A stretch of DNA of 57,719 nt from Acidobacteriaceae bacterium (GTDB lineage Bacteria > Acidobacteriota > Terriglobia > Bryobacterales > Bryobacteraceae), in assembly GCA_019240405.1 (NCBI GenBank), contig JAFAYL010000014.1:1-57719 (forward strand), read 5' to 3'. The notes beneath the pieces were generated by a model that saw only the letters and a list, made by a program, of their open reading frames with translations, was not told the DNA's origin and did no database searches. Shown here piece by piece: positions 35,780 through 45,231 of the stretch (its first letter is position 1; each line of letters begins with the position of its first letter). The translations under genes and the position numbers were made by a program.

Positions 35780-37098
35780 TCATTGTCGCGCTTTTTCTTG
35801 CTTCATTGGCGCTCGCCTGGTCCGTATTCTGTAACGGCGGCATCGAAGCATCGGATTGGGGTGTCACGCTTCTGATCCTGGGCTGCGTTTCCGTATGCTA
35901 TTGGCTATTCAGCAGACGGATTCGACGCGCACCGCCGCTTGCCGCTTGGCTTCGCTGGTTGATTCTCTTATTGCCTGTTTACCTGATCGCTCAGCTAGTC
36001 CCATTGCCGGGAAGCGTGTTGCAAATCCTTTCTCCGAGCCGCGCTAGCCTGCTCCGGAATCTGGAAGGAGCCATTTCGAACGTAAACATCGCTCCCTTAA
36101 GCGTGAATCCTCCCGCATCCGTACTGCGGTTGATGATGATTCTCGGCTGTATTGCAACTTTCTTGCTTATTCGAGAGATCACCTGGCGATTCCCTGGAAA
36201 GCGGTGGGGGACGGCGATTCCCCTAATAGTCATCGGCGCTCTTGAAGCGGCACTCGGGATGTTCCAAGTCTTCGCCGGATGGCCGTCGGCGAATTCTACC
36301 GGGACATACGGAAATCGAGACCACTTCGCTGGCTTGCTCGAAATCGTTCTTCCGTTTGCGACTCTCGGCGGGTTGGCAATTCTTCGCTCGTCAAGAAACC
36401 GGCTTGTCTCTACAGCATCATCTGCCATGAAAGCGTGCGCCGTATGGGCGATTGCCGCGATGATATTTCTCGCGATCATGTATTCGCTTTCGCGAATGGG
36501 ATTTCTGGTCGCGCTAGCCGTGCTGTTTATTGCCGGAGCGCTCACGATCAGGCCCAAGCTTCAATCTCCAACTTGGCGCTGGTCCTCGCTCGGCGTGATT
36601 ACAGCGGCAGTTATTCTGATGTTTGTTTTCTTCCCCCCCACTCAGCTAATTCAGCGATTCGCGGAGATCTCCTCAACTGATAAAATCTCAGCCGATACGC
36701 GCCTCTCCTTGTGGAAAGAGACGCTACCGCTGATCTCCGAATACCGGCTGTTCGGCTGTGGATTCGGAGGTTTTGAATCCGTGTTCCTGAAATATCAAGC
36801 CGTCGCTGCAAATTTCAGCGTCCAATTCGCTCATAACGATTACCTGCAGTATCTTGCCGAGCTTGGATTCTTCGGCTTCTCGATTCTCGCGGCGATTCTC
36901 GCAGGAGTCTTTCGGCCGATTTTTCGCGCAACGCTCCGTACAGCGGACGAGAACCGCAGACTTCTGGATATCGCCTGTTTCAGCGCTTTCACTGCCGTGC
37001 TGCTTCACAGCTTAGTTGACTTCAATATGTATATTCCGGCTAACGCGATGACGCTGTCATGGATCGCTGGAATCGGATCGGCTAACCAGCAAAGTTAA
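35767..37098 (+). CDS. O-antigen ligase/polymerase family membrane protein (Wzy_C)
   Basis: A 443-residue polytopic protein with about 11 membrane segments and the Wzy_C signature in the large periplasmic loop: the TYGNRDHFAGLLEIVLPF region, SLWKETLPLISEYRLFGCGFG and FAHNDYLQYLAELGFFGF. Members include WaaL-type ligases and Wzy polymerases. Since a separate Wzy-like protein is encoded at 21599, this could attach finished chains to an acceptor, or be the true polymerase with the other having another role. It is the last gene of the assembly operon and converges on rsmG, 13 bases apart. Confidence 0.85.
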   Translation: MSRLIIVALFLASLALAWSVFCNGGIEASDWGVTLLILGCVSVCYWLFSRRIRRAPPLAAWLRWLILLLPVYLIAQLVPLPGSVLQILSPSRASLLRNLEGAISNVNIAPLSVNPPASVLRLMMILGCIATFLLIREITWRFPGKRWGTAIPLIVIGALEAALGMFQVFAGWPSANSTGTYGNRDHFAGLLEIVLPFATLGGLAILRSSRNRLVSTASSAMKACAVWAIAAMIFLAIMYSLSRMGFLVALAVLFIAGALTIRPKLQSPTWRWSSLGVITAAVILMFVFFPPTQLIQRFAEISSTDKISADTRLSLWKETLPLISEYRLFGCGFGGFESVFLKYQAVAANFSVQFAHNDYLQYLAELGFFGFSILAAILAGVFRPIFRATLRTADENRRLLDIACFSAFTAVLLHSLVDFNMYIPANAMTLSWIAGIGSANQQS

Positions 37099-37111
37099 CT
37101 CCTTCCACTTC

Positions 37112-37807
37112 TCAAACCCTCCCGGCCGTCGTTCTCTCCTTTCTCCCGTTCCCTCCCCGATTCTGATTTCGCCTTGTGGCTGACGGAGCTCGTAGCTCAA
37201 TCAGCGTACGTGCGCCTAGATTATCCGGTAAGTCGTAATGGCAGATGACTTCCGCAGTCGTACCCTTTCTTTGCGCTTCAGCGAGCTCATCGGCCACGTA
37301 TGGACCTTTATAAAGAATGACGCGCGCCCCAGTTTTGAGCGGTTTACTGAAAAGGTCCAAGACGCGCCCTGCCGGCGCGAGCGCACGAGCGACGATAATG
37401 TCCGGGCGAGATATGGCGGCGCTCTCTTCAGCGCGCCGTGCCGCCACATCCACGTTTGGCAACTCGAGTGAATCCACGACGGATTCAACGAATCGTGCCT
37501 TCTTCTGAATGGACTCCGAAAGCGTGAATCGGATCTTCGGCAATACCAGCGAGAGTGGAATTCCCGGAAAACCGGCGCCTGTACCCGCGTCTAAGATTCT
37601 TCTTGCGTTCTTGAAATGACGCCACGGCGCGACGGAATCGTAAACGTGCTTGATAGCAGCTTCTTGCGGATCGGTGATCCGAGTGAGATTCATATACTCG
37701 TTCGCCGCAGCCACTAGCCGAAGATGCGCGGCGGCCTTCTCGATCAAGCGGTCACGATTCGGGATATCGGCCGGCAGTACCCGCTGAAGCTCATCCTCAA
37801 ATCGCAC
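37112..37807 (-). CDS. rsmG: 16S rRNA (guanine-527-N7)-methyltransferase RsmG
   Basis: RsmG (GidB) methylates G527 of 16S rRNA. The SAM-binding motif ILDAGTGAGFPGIPLSLVLP, the region VESVVDSLELPNVDVAARRAEE, IIVARALAPAGRVLDLF and GARVILYKGP are characteristic. I take the GTG at 37807, giving 231 residues, close to family length. An upstream start at 37942 would overlap the 5' end of the divergent ychF gene and add unlikely sequence. The last 20 residues are Arg/Asn/Gly-rich and extra to the family. Confidence 0.9.
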   Translation of the reverse strand: MRFEDELQRVLPADIPNRDRLIEKAAAHLRLVAAANEYMNLTRITDPQEAAIKHVYDSVAPWRHFKNARRILDAGTGAGFPGIPLSLVLPKIRFTLSESIQKKARFVESVVDSLELPNVDVAARRAEESAAISRPDIIVARALAPAGRVLDLFSKPLKTGARVILYKGPYVADELAEAQRKGTTAEVICHYDLPDNLGARTLIELRAPSATRRNQNRGGNGRKERTTAGRV

Positions 37808-37886
37808 AGCAACATCATGGCATTGAGGGGGCGGAAGCGCGCCTCGCCACGCGTACGGACTCACCTTCGAGCGAATATAAGGATGA

Positions 37887-38990
37887 ATGCTACGCGCGGG
37901 TATTGTCGGACTTCCCAATGTGGGAAAAAGCGCTCTCTTCAATGCCGCAACACAGACCCGAAAAGCGGCGACAGCGAATTACCGTTTTTCAACCCGCGAG
38001 CCGAACATAGGCATTGTTATGGTTCCTGATGAGCGGCTCGACGTCCTTGCGAAAATGAGCAGCTCAAAAAAAGTTGTACCGGCTGCCTTCGAGTTTGTCG
38101 ATATTGCCGGTCTGGTTAAGGGCGCGAACAGAGGCGAGGGATTAGGAAATCAGTTCCTGGGATTCATTCGCGAGGTGGATGCGATTTTACAAGTGGTTCG
38201 GTGCTTCGAAAGCCCGAACATCGAATACGAAATGGATTCCATAGACCCTGTTCGGGACATCGACATTATCAACACAGAGCTGGTGCTGGCGGATCTGGAA
38301 TCGGTTGAAAAACGGCGAATGAAACAGGAGAAAGCGGCGAAAAGCGGAGATAAAAAGGCGCTTGCGGAGGTTGAGCTGCTCAAGAAGCTGGAAGCGCATC
38401 TGAACACTGGAAAGACAATTGTGACTTTGGAGCTGAGCCCCGAAGAGAAAGCGCTGGTGAGGGGATTCTTTCTGCTGACAGCAAAACCGACGCTATTCGC
38501 CTGCAACGTGGCGGAAGAAGATCTCGCGCGAGCCGATGAGAACAAATACGTGCGGCAGGTTCGGGATTACGTTCTTGAGCATCACGACACCGGGGCGGTG
38601 ATCGTTTCGGCAGAAATCGAGTCTGAGCTCGTTACGTTGTCGCCGGAAGAACGCGCCGAGTATCTCGAAGGCCTAGGCGTGAAAGAGACTGGGACGGACA
38701 ACCTGATCCGCGAAGCTTACACCTTGCTAGGGCTCCGCACGTTTCTGACGACTGGGGAGAAAGAGACGCGCGCCTGGACCATACATGCGGGGGACAAGGC
38801 GCCCCAAGCGGCCGGAGTGATCCACTCGGATTTCGAGAAGAGTTTTATCTCAGCCGAGTGCGTCTCCTACAACGATTTGGTCACGGCGGGATCGTTTGCG
38901 CGAGCCCGCGAATTAGGGAAGCTCAGGACGGAAGGCAGGGAATACGTTGTGCAAGACGGTGATGTGATCGAGTTTAGGACCTATTTATAG
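37887..38990 (+). CDS. ychF: Ribosome-binding ATPase YchF (Obg-like)
   Basis: A 367-residue P-loop ATPase of the Obg-related OLA1/YchF group, which binds ribosomes and responds to oxidative state. G1 motif GIVGLPNVGKSALFNA, G3-like FVDIAGLVKGANRGEGLGN, a central coiled coil (about 125-200, SVEKRRMKQEKAAKSGDKKA), FACNVAEEDLA, and a C-terminal TGS domain with AWTIHAGDKAPQAAGVIHSDF. The G4 specificity site reads NVAE, matching ATP rather than GTP preference. AAGG at 37879-37882 precedes the ATG. It is head to head with rsmG. Confidence 0.95.
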   Translation: MLRAGIVGLPNVGKSALFNAATQTRKAATANYRFSTREPNIGIVMVPDERLDVLAKMSSSKKVVPAAFEFVDIAGLVKGANRGEGLGNQFLGFIREVDAILQVVRCFESPNIEYEMDSIDPVRDIDIINTELVLADLESVEKRRMKQEKAAKSGDKKALAEVELLKKLEAHLNTGKTIVTLELSPEEKALVRGFFLLTAKPTLFACNVAEEDLARADENKYVRQVRDYVLEHHDTGAVIVSAEIESELVTLSPEERAEYLEGLGVKETGTDNLIREAYTLLGLRTFLTTGEKETRAWTIHAGDKAPQAAGVIHSDFEKSFISAECVSYNDLVTAGSFARARELGKLRTEGREYVVQDGDVIEFRTYL

Positions 38991-39000
38991 GCCCTCTCAG

Positions 39001-41199
39001 TTACTTCTCCTGGTCAAAGAGCTCGGAGCGATCGACACGCTGCCCGCGAAATATCACCATACTGATGCGTTCACTATTCGATATGTCTTGAGCCGGATCT
39101 CCGTCGAGTAGGACAAAACTTGCGTCGCGTCCGGCCTGAATGGAACCGATGCGATCGTCGGCCCGGAGAACACGAGCGGCATTATACGTTGCAGCTTGTA
39201 GCGTTTCGGCCGCGGGAATACCGGCTTTCACCCACAGTTCCATTTCATGCTGAACCGTCGGGCCATGAATCACGAGCATATTGCCTGCATCGCTCCCCGT
39301 GATAAGCAGAACGCCTGCTTTGTAAGCCGCTAACAGATTCTGATTGTCACGATCGAGCATAGGCTTGTAATCCTCCGGCTTTTTGGACGGCTTCTCTTTC
39401 CCGAGCACGGCACGCGTGGAAGTTAGAAGATCGGCGGGGCCAACCTGCTGGAGAAGCGAGCGATTCAGCAGCTCAAAATTCCCGGTTCGCAAATCCGCCA
39501 AACCTTCGAAGACGCTCAGCGTGGGATCATACGCGATTCCCTTCTGTTTCATTTCTTCGAGCGTCGCAACAGGAATCGTGTCGACCATGGATCCATGCTC
39601 GATGCTATTCGTGCCTGCATCGACCGCGTCTTTGACATCCGACGCGCTACCGGTGTGAGTTGCTGAAGGCAAATTGTCTTTGATCGCCTCAGCGATAACG
39701 GCGTGATAAATTCCTGTGTCCAGGCGATTGAAGACACCCCACTCGGAGTTGCCGGATTCGAGCACGGCCTTAATGCAATCGACACCCGCATTCTTCAGGT
39801 CGTCGACCTGTTTGCGCGCTTCATCGCCAGACTTAGGCAGCCGTACGAACTGCCTCTCCGCATCTTTTCGAATGTTTTCCGGGAAGTACTTGATGAGCTC
39901 TGTGGGATGGCCGCCAGGAGCAGTGAACAAAGGCCCGCAAGCGAACAATTCCGCGCCGAGGTACTCACCCGAGTTTATTGTGGCCCGTAGCTGGACGGAA
40001 TTGTCCAGCCAGTCGCCCGTGCTTCGGACTGCGGTAATGCCGCTGTAGAGGTAAGCCGCCAGCCTCCGTTTTGGAGCGTTCGGGTCCATGTACGCCTTTG
40101 CATCCTGATATACACCGCCCGGAGCGCCAAGATGCACGTGCATATCGATGAGTCCAGGGATAAGCGTCTTACCGCTAACGTCGATCACCTCGGCATCCAG
40201 TGATTTTGTGTCCTGGGGAGGCGTTTCGAAAACGTTCGTGATTTTGCCTCTTCTGATCAGCACGGCGCCATTGGGGATCACCTTTCCTGTGCCCACGAAA
40301 ATTCGGGCGTTTTGGAAGAGCAGCGAACGATTACGCTCGGCTTTATGGGCCAGGATTCTGGCCTTTTCGATGTTCTGCTGAGTACGGGCCTGATAGACGC
40401 CCATAAAAAGAAACGGGGCGAGCACAGCCAAGATCCAGAGCTTGGCGCTATTCTTGATGCGGTCTTCCTTTTCCCAGCGAAAGAGCTTGATTCCCACGAA
40501 CACCGCAACGCACAACGTAATCATTAGCGCGACGACAGACGCCATGTTTTGAGCAAGACTCTCACCCTGAATCATGATCGACTGCATACCCTGAAACAGA
40601 TAAGTCGCCGGGAGGAATTGCGCGATTTTTTGAATCCAGAGCGGCATGAAGCTCATGGGGAACGTTGCGCCGCTCATGAACAGCATAGGCAAATAGAGAA
40701 TTTGAGTCAGAATTCCGGCTTCTTGGGCCGAGTTTACGGTCGCGGCGATGATCATGCCCATAGCGCGGAAACTCACCACCCCGAGGCACACAAAGAGAAC
40801 AAGCGATAGCAGGTTGTGTGGAACCGGCATGTGGTAAATCACGCGCGCGAAAAAGATGAACAGGAAAACCGTAGGTAGAAATGCGACAAGCCCGGATACG
40901 AGAGAAGCGATTATGATTGGCCCGGCATTGATGGGCGCGACTTTGAAGCGTCGCAACACGTTCGTTTCGCGATCCTGCACGGCGCGCATTCCGGCGCCGA
41001 AGAACCCGCTTCCGAGAACGCCGATGATCAACACCATCGAAATTACCTGCGCCATTGCCGCGGGGCTTTGTTTGCCGCCAAAAAGCTGCGCGAAGGGAAA
41101 GAAGAATACCAATGGGAAAAGATAGCTGAAAAACAGAACCGAGCGGTCGCGCCCCATCAGGCGCAGATTGCTTCTGATCTGGGCAATGTAGGGTTTCAT
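39001..41199 (-). CDS. ABC-2 transporter permease fused to a metal-dependent amidohydrolase
   Basis: A 732-residue fusion. Residues 1-245 are a complete ABC-2 type permease with about six membrane segments (for example LPMLFMSGATFPMSFMPLW). A seventh hydrophobic segment (about 254-270, WILAVLAPFLFMGVY) leads to an amidohydrolase of the imidazolonepropionase/prolidase-like group: His354/His356 in DMHVHLG, Lys477, His515, His535 in NSIEHGS and Asp637 in TGSDAGN, all expected metal or catalytic residues. Six plus one segments would place the enzyme on the periplasmic face. The frame is continuous, with no stop or obvious frameshift. The partner ATPase gene ends one base upstream. The substrate is unknown; cyclic peptides or dipeptide-like compounds fit the enzyme family. 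Confidence 0.88.
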   Translation of the reverse strand: MKPYIAQIRSNLRLMGRDRSVLFFSYLFPLVFFFPFAQLFGGKQSPAAMAQVISMVLIIGVLGSGFFGAGMRAVQDRETNVLRRFKVAPINAGPIIIASLVSGLVAFLPTVFLFIFFARVIYHMPVPHNLLSLVLFVCLGVVSFRAMGMIIAATVNSAQEAGILTQILYLPMLFMSGATFPMSFMPLWIQKIAQFLPATYLFQGMQSIMIQGESLAQNMASVVALMITLCVAVFVGIKLFRWEKEDRIKNSAKLWILAVLAPFLFMGVYQARTQQNIEKARILAHKAERNRSLLFQNARIFVGTGKVIPNGAVLIRRGKITNVFETPPQDTKSLDAEVIDVSGKTLIPGLIDMHVHLGAPGGVYQDAKAYMDPNAPKRRLAAYLYSGITAVRSTGDWLDNSVQLRATINSGEYLGAELFACGPLFTAPGGHPTELIKYFPENIRKDAERQFVRLPKSGDEARKQVDDLKNAGVDCIKAVLESGNSEWGVFNRLDTGIYHAVIAEAIKDNLPSATHTGSASDVKDAVDAGTNSIEHGSMVDTIPVATLEEMKQKGIAYDPTLSVFEGLADLRTGNFELLNRSLLQQVGPADLLTSTRAVLGKEKPSKKPEDYKPMLDRDNQNLLAAYKAGVLLITGSDAGNMLVIHGPTVQHEMELWVKAGIPAAETLQAATYNAARVLRADDRIGSIQAGRDASFVLLDGDPAQDISNSERISMVIFRGQRVDRSELFDQEK

Positions 41200-42129
41200 T
41201 TATTCGCGGAGTTTCTTTCCAGTGAGCTCGATGAAAACGTCTTCAAGCGTGGGGCGGGTCATGTGAATGTCTACCAGGCGAAAATTCTGCCGGTCAAGCC
41301 ATTTCACCAGCTCGACGATGCTTGCAGCCGGAGCATCCGTTTGCATGGCAAGCGTGCGGCTTTCGTCGCGCAGCATGCACTTCTGATCACGCAAACCATC
41401 GGGTAGCAGCTCGAGAGCAATCGGCTGATCAGTCGTCACTTCAACGAGCGTACGTCCGAGGACACGCTGCTGAATTTCGCGCGGACTCCCCAGCTCGATG
41501 ATCTTTCCGTTGTCGATGATCGCCACGCGATCGCAAAAGCGCTCAGCTTCCTCAATGTAGTGCGTCGTGATGAGAATCGTGCGGCGATTCTCCTTTAACT
41601 CTTGAATGATTCCGTGGATCTCGTGGCGCACTTGCGGATCGAGACCCGTCGTGGGCTCGTCGAGAAACAACAGCGCGGGATCGTTCAACAGAGCGAGAGC
41701 CAGCGCGACTCGCTGCTTCTGGCCCCCGGAAAGAGATTTGTATAACGCGTCTTTCTTCTCCCAAAGTTGAAGGCGCTTGAGGAGCGCGTCGCGGTCAGTG
41801 TGGCGCGTGTAAAAAGCGTCAAACAATTCCAATGCCTCATGGACCTTCATCTTATCGGGCAAATTGGTGGCCTGCAGGCAAACCCCGATTCGGTTCTTGA
41901 TTTCTTTGACCTCTACAGCGGGATCGAAACCGAGCACCGAGACCTTGCCGCTGGTGCGCGGGCGCAAACCCTCGAGAATTTCTATAGTGGTCGTTTTCCC
42001 GGCTCCATTGGGGCCAAGGAGTCCGAAAACTTCGCCGGCGCGAACTTCGAGATCGATGCCCTGAACGGCATGGAGTTGCCCGTAAGTTTTATGCAGATCC
42101 TGGACGGAAATGGCAAGTGAGTCGGTCAT
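41200..42129 (-). CDS. ABC transporter ATP-binding protein (DrrA type)
   Basis: A 309-residue nucleotide-binding subunit of an ABC-2 exporter. Walker A GLLGPNGAGKTT, Q-loop VCLQATNLPDKM, signature LSGGQKQRVALALAL, Walker B ALLFLDEPTTGLDP and the H-loop ITTHYIEEAE are intact. The C-terminal about 90 residues are the extension typical of DrrA/CcmA-like exporters. It stops directly before the permease-amidohydrolase gene, so the two should form one exporter. Its start overlaps the end of lysA by 41 bases. Confidence 0.93.
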   Translation of the reverse strand: MTDSLAISVQDLHKTYGQLHAVQGIDLEVRAGEVFGLLGPNGAGKTTTIEILEGLRPRTSGKVSVLGFDPAVEVKEIKNRIGVCLQATNLPDKMKVHEALELFDAFYTRHTDRDALLKRLQLWEKKDALYKSLSGGQKQRVALALALLNDPALLFLDEPTTGLDPQVRHEIHGIIQELKENRRTILITTHYIEEAERFCDRVAIIDNGKIIELGSPREIQQRVLGRTLVEVTTDQPIALELLPDGLRDQKCMLRDESRTLAMQTDAPAASIVELVKWLDRQNFRLVDIHMTRPTLEDVFIELTGKKLRE

Positions 42130-43456
42130 CTTCTAGATCAGTATGCACGATGTTTGGGTTTGAAGGGTCAAAGCGTTGCTTAGCTCCGGGATCCCGGTCG
42201 AGTGATTCTCCGCGGATCAGGTCCTCATACGTTTCGCGCTTGCGTACGAGCAAAACGCGGGCTTCCTCGACCAGCACTTCGCAAGGCCGCGGACGGGAGT
42301 TGTAATTCGAGGCGCTGACGAATCCGTACGCGCCGGCAGTGCAGATGGCGAGCAGATCTCCAGCCGTGACATGCGGCATCTGCCGGTGCCGGGCGAAGAA
42401 ATCTCCGGTTTCGCAGATAGGGCCGGCAATATCCGCTTCCATAAGCTCGCCGCCGGCAGGCTCCTTAACCGGAATGATTTCGTGATGCGCGCGATACAAA
42501 GCAGGGCGAATCAGATCGTTCATCGCAGCGTCAACGATTACAAATGTTTTCCCGCCATTCTGCTTTACCAGCAAAACGCGGGTGAGGAGCACGCCCGCTT
42601 CGGCGACTATGGAGCGGCCGGGCTCAAGCATGAGAGCGAGATCGAGGCCGCTGAGTTTCTCTCGCAAGCCTTGGATGAAAGCAGGAATAGATGCCGCAGA
42701 CTGTGCGGGGCGATATGGCACACCCAAACCGCCGCCCAAATCGAGATATCGCATACGCAGCCCCCGAGCGCACAACCTTTCGATGAGCGCGATCGCCTTC
42801 TCCGCCGTCTCGAGCAAGGGACCGGCGTCGAGAATCTGCGAACCGATGTGGCAGCTCACTCCTTCGGGCACGACGCCGGGTAATTGCGAAGCGCGGTGAT
42901 AAACCGCTTCGGCACAAGCTATATCGATACCGAACTTATGCTCGCGCAGGCCGGTTGAGATATAAGGATGCGTAGCGGGATCGACATCGGGATTTACTCG
43001 AATGGCGATAGAGGCGTCACGGCCGAGAGAACTCGCAATGCGCGAAATGGTTTCGATCTCGGCTTCAGACTCGCAATTGAAGCTGTGAATCCCTTGCTCG
43101 AGAGCGAAACGAATCTCGGCTTCGGTTTTTCCTACGCCTGAGAAGACAACGCAACCCGCCGGCGAACCTGCAGATAGCACGCGATAGAGCTCGCCACCCG
43201 AAACGATATCGAACCAAGCTCCTTCGCTCGCGAGTGCGCGAAGCACAGCGAGATTCGAGTTGGCCTTTACCGAAAAGCAGATGTGATGAGGCAGACCGGC
43301 GAGCGCGTCTTCATATTCACGGAACCGGCTCACGATCGCACGTCTGGAATAGATATAGGCGGGCGTGCCGTGTATCTCGGCAATCCCCGATAGATTTGCT
43401 TTCTCGCATGCAAGAACGCCGCGGCGGTACGAAAATTCGTCTTGTTTGAGCATCAA
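42089..43456 (-). CDS. lysA: Diaminopimelate decarboxylase
   Basis: LysA, a PLP enzyme making L-lysine from meso-diaminopimelate. Fold-type III motifs: FSVKANSNLAVLRALASEG (PLP lysine), HKFGID-type EHKFGIDIACAE, SCHIGSQILDAGPL, LDLGGGLGVPY, LEPGRSIVAEAG and the active-site Cys region GPICETGDFFA. The C-terminal 25-30 residues past the catalytic core are extra. It overlaps the phosphatase gene upstream by 4 bases. A dapF with an altered active site is at 55297. Confidence 0.94.
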   Translation of the reverse strand: MMLKQDEFSYRRGVLACEKANLSGIAEIHGTPAYIYSRRAIVSRFREYEDALAGLPHHICFSVKANSNLAVLRALASEGAWFDIVSGGELYRVLSAGSPAGCVVFSGVGKTEAEIRFALEQGIHSFNCESEAEIETISRIASSLGRDASIAIRVNPDVDPATHPYISTGLREHKFGIDIACAEAVYHRASQLPGVVPEGVSCHIGSQILDAGPLLETAEKAIALIERLCARGLRMRYLDLGGGLGVPYRPAQSAASIPAFIQGLREKLSGLDLALMLEPGRSIVAEAGVLLTRVLLVKQNGGKTFVIVDAAMNDLIRPALYRAHHEIIPVKEPAGGELMEADIAGPICETGDFFARHRQMPHVTAGDLLAICTAGAYGFVSASNYNSRPRPCEVLVEEARVLLVRKRETYEDLIRGESLDRDPGAKQRFDPSNPNIVHTDLEDDRLTCHFRPGSA

Positions 43457-45231
43457 ACCACTCTGAGCGCTATTACAGTTTGATCGTCCGTAAGAGGTGT
43501 TGCCCCGCGGAACGCGTCGAGATCTTCGAAAATCGAGTTCACGATTCGCTGAGGATTCCGGCCGCCTACTGATTCGAGAAGCTTCTTCAACCGCTCGCGC
43601 CCGTACTCTTCCTCGTCTTCACGAAGTTGATCCTCCACACCGTCGGAGTACAGGAGCATTAAATCGTCACGTTCGACAGCTATTTTGACCTGATCGTACT
43701 CTTGGTTTTCAAGCAGTCCGATGGGAACACCCTCCGCCCGCGGCTCAACGATCTCTCCTTTGCGGAACAGCAAGGGAGGCAGGGCTCCCGCGTTCGTGAT
43801 GGTGAGCGAGCAATTGCGCGAATCCCAAAGAAGTAGTGCAAGCGTCGCGTATTGGGCATCGACTTTGCGCTCCAATAACGCCTCGTTTAGCAGCTTCATC
43901 AGGTGTGAAGGACTGCGTCGACGGGGCGCAAGAGTGCGGAGCAGACCGGAGATGAGCGCGCCAAAGAGAGCGGCCGCTGCGCCCTTGCCGCTAACGTCTC
44001 CAAAAGCGATGAGGGTGTATTCGTCGCTGTGCTCGAAGAAATCGTAGAGATCGCCGCTGATCTCGCGGGCCGGTCTTCGCCTGATAGCGACCTCAAGCCC
44101 AGGGATATCTGAAATCGCGCGGGGCAGCAGAACGGATTGCAGCTTATAGGCGGCCTGCAGATCCGCCTCCATGCGCTGTTCGCGAAGAGCCAGCTCCTCA
44201 TAAAGACGGGCATTCTCAACCGATGTCGCAATCTGTGGAGCGAGCAGCGTCAGCATACGCACATGCTCTTCTGTAAAGAAGCCAAGACGCGCACTCTCCA
44301 GATCCACGACTCCAATGACGCGATCATGCAAAACAAGGGGGACAGCAACTTCGGACCGCGTATCGAAGTGGGTTGGGATATATCGCGGGTCCTGGGTTAC
44401 GTCAGGGACGTTGATAACTTCGCGCCGCTCGGCCGCGGCTCCTGTGACTCCTTTTCCCATCTGAACGTTTTCTTCCGCTGCTTTTTCGTTGTCATAACGC
44501 TGGCTGAAGCGGCATCGAAGCAAGTTGTTCCCATCGTCGACCAAGTAGATGCTAAAGGCGTCAAACTCGACGAGAGCGCGAAGACGAATGGCGATTTTCG
44601 TAAGTAGCTCGTCAAGCTCAAGGATGGAGCTGAATTCCTGCGAGACATGGGCCAATAGCCTGAGGGTGCGGTTTTGGCGCTCGACACGGCGATACAATCG
44701 CGCGTTATCGATGGCTACGCCGATACGACTTGCGATGAGAGCAAGCAGCGCGCGGTGTTGCTGGGAGAAGGCGTTCACCTGAGTCGATTCGAGATCGATG
44801 ACGCCCACGAGCTTGCCCCGAACGAGCATGGGGACAGCGAGCTCGGCGCGAACAGCATCGAGCGCGTTCAGATAGCGGGAATCGGCGCGGACGTCCGGCA
44901 CAAGGATCGGCTGGCGAATAGCAGCAGCCGTGCCGGTGATTCCTTCACCAAGCGGAAGGACGACATTCTTTGAGATTTCATCGCGATGACCGATGGAATA
45001 ACGGACGCTGAGTCCGCCTGCGCGCTCGTTATACAGCAGGATCGCGAAGAGGTCATAAGGGATGACGTCTTTCACGATCTCGGCGACATTTGCGAGAACA
45101 CGATCAAGATCAAGCGTTTCGGCGGTAATCGCGCTCACTTCGAGCAGGAAATCGAGGAGCTCGGCGCGGTGTCGAAACCTTACCTTCGGTTGATCTGCGC
45201 TTACCGGCGGTTCTTTGCGGGTCGTTGGCAT
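43453..45231 (-). CDS. GAF-GAF-PP2C (SpoIIE/RsbU-type) serine phosphatase
   Basis: A 592-residue cytoplasmic signalling protein: two GAF domains (about 30-180 and 210-355), a short coiled coil (LYEELALREQRMEADLQAAY) and a PP2C/SpoIIE phosphatase domain (about 395-590). Metal-binding aspartates are visible in AFGDVSGKGAAAALFGAL and LLYSDGVEDQLRE. Such proteins usually dephosphorylate anti-sigma-factor antagonists in partner-switching systems, but no anti-sigma antagonist (STAS) or RsbW-like kinase is in the window. It overlaps deoC by one base and lysA by four. Confidence 0.9.
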   Translation of the reverse strand: MPTTRKEPPVSADQPKVRFRHRAELLDFLLEVSAITAETLDLDRVLANVAEIVKDVIPYDLFAILLYNERAGGLSVRYSIGHRDEISKNVVLPLGEGITGTAAAIRQPILVPDVRADSRYLNALDAVRAELAVPMLVRGKLVGVIDLESTQVNAFSQQHRALLALIASRIGVAIDNARLYRRVERQNRTLRLLAHVSQEFSSILELDELLTKIAIRLRALVEFDAFSIYLVDDGNNLLRCRFSQRYDNEKAAEENVQMGKGVTGAAAERREVINVPDVTQDPRYIPTHFDTRSEVAVPLVLHDRVIGVVDLESARLGFFTEEHVRMLTLLAPQIATSVENARLYEELALREQRMEADLQAAYKLQSVLLPRAISDIPGLEVAIRRRPAREISGDLYDFFEHSDEYTLIAFGDVSGKGAAAALFGALISGLLRTLAPRRRSPSHLMKLLNEALLERKVDAQYATLALLLWDSRNCSLTITNAGALPPLLFRKGEIVEPRAEGVPIGLLENQEYDQVKIAVERDDLMLLYSDGVEDQLREDEEEYGRERLKKLLESVGGRNPQRIVNSIFEDLDAFRGATPLTDDQTVIALRVV

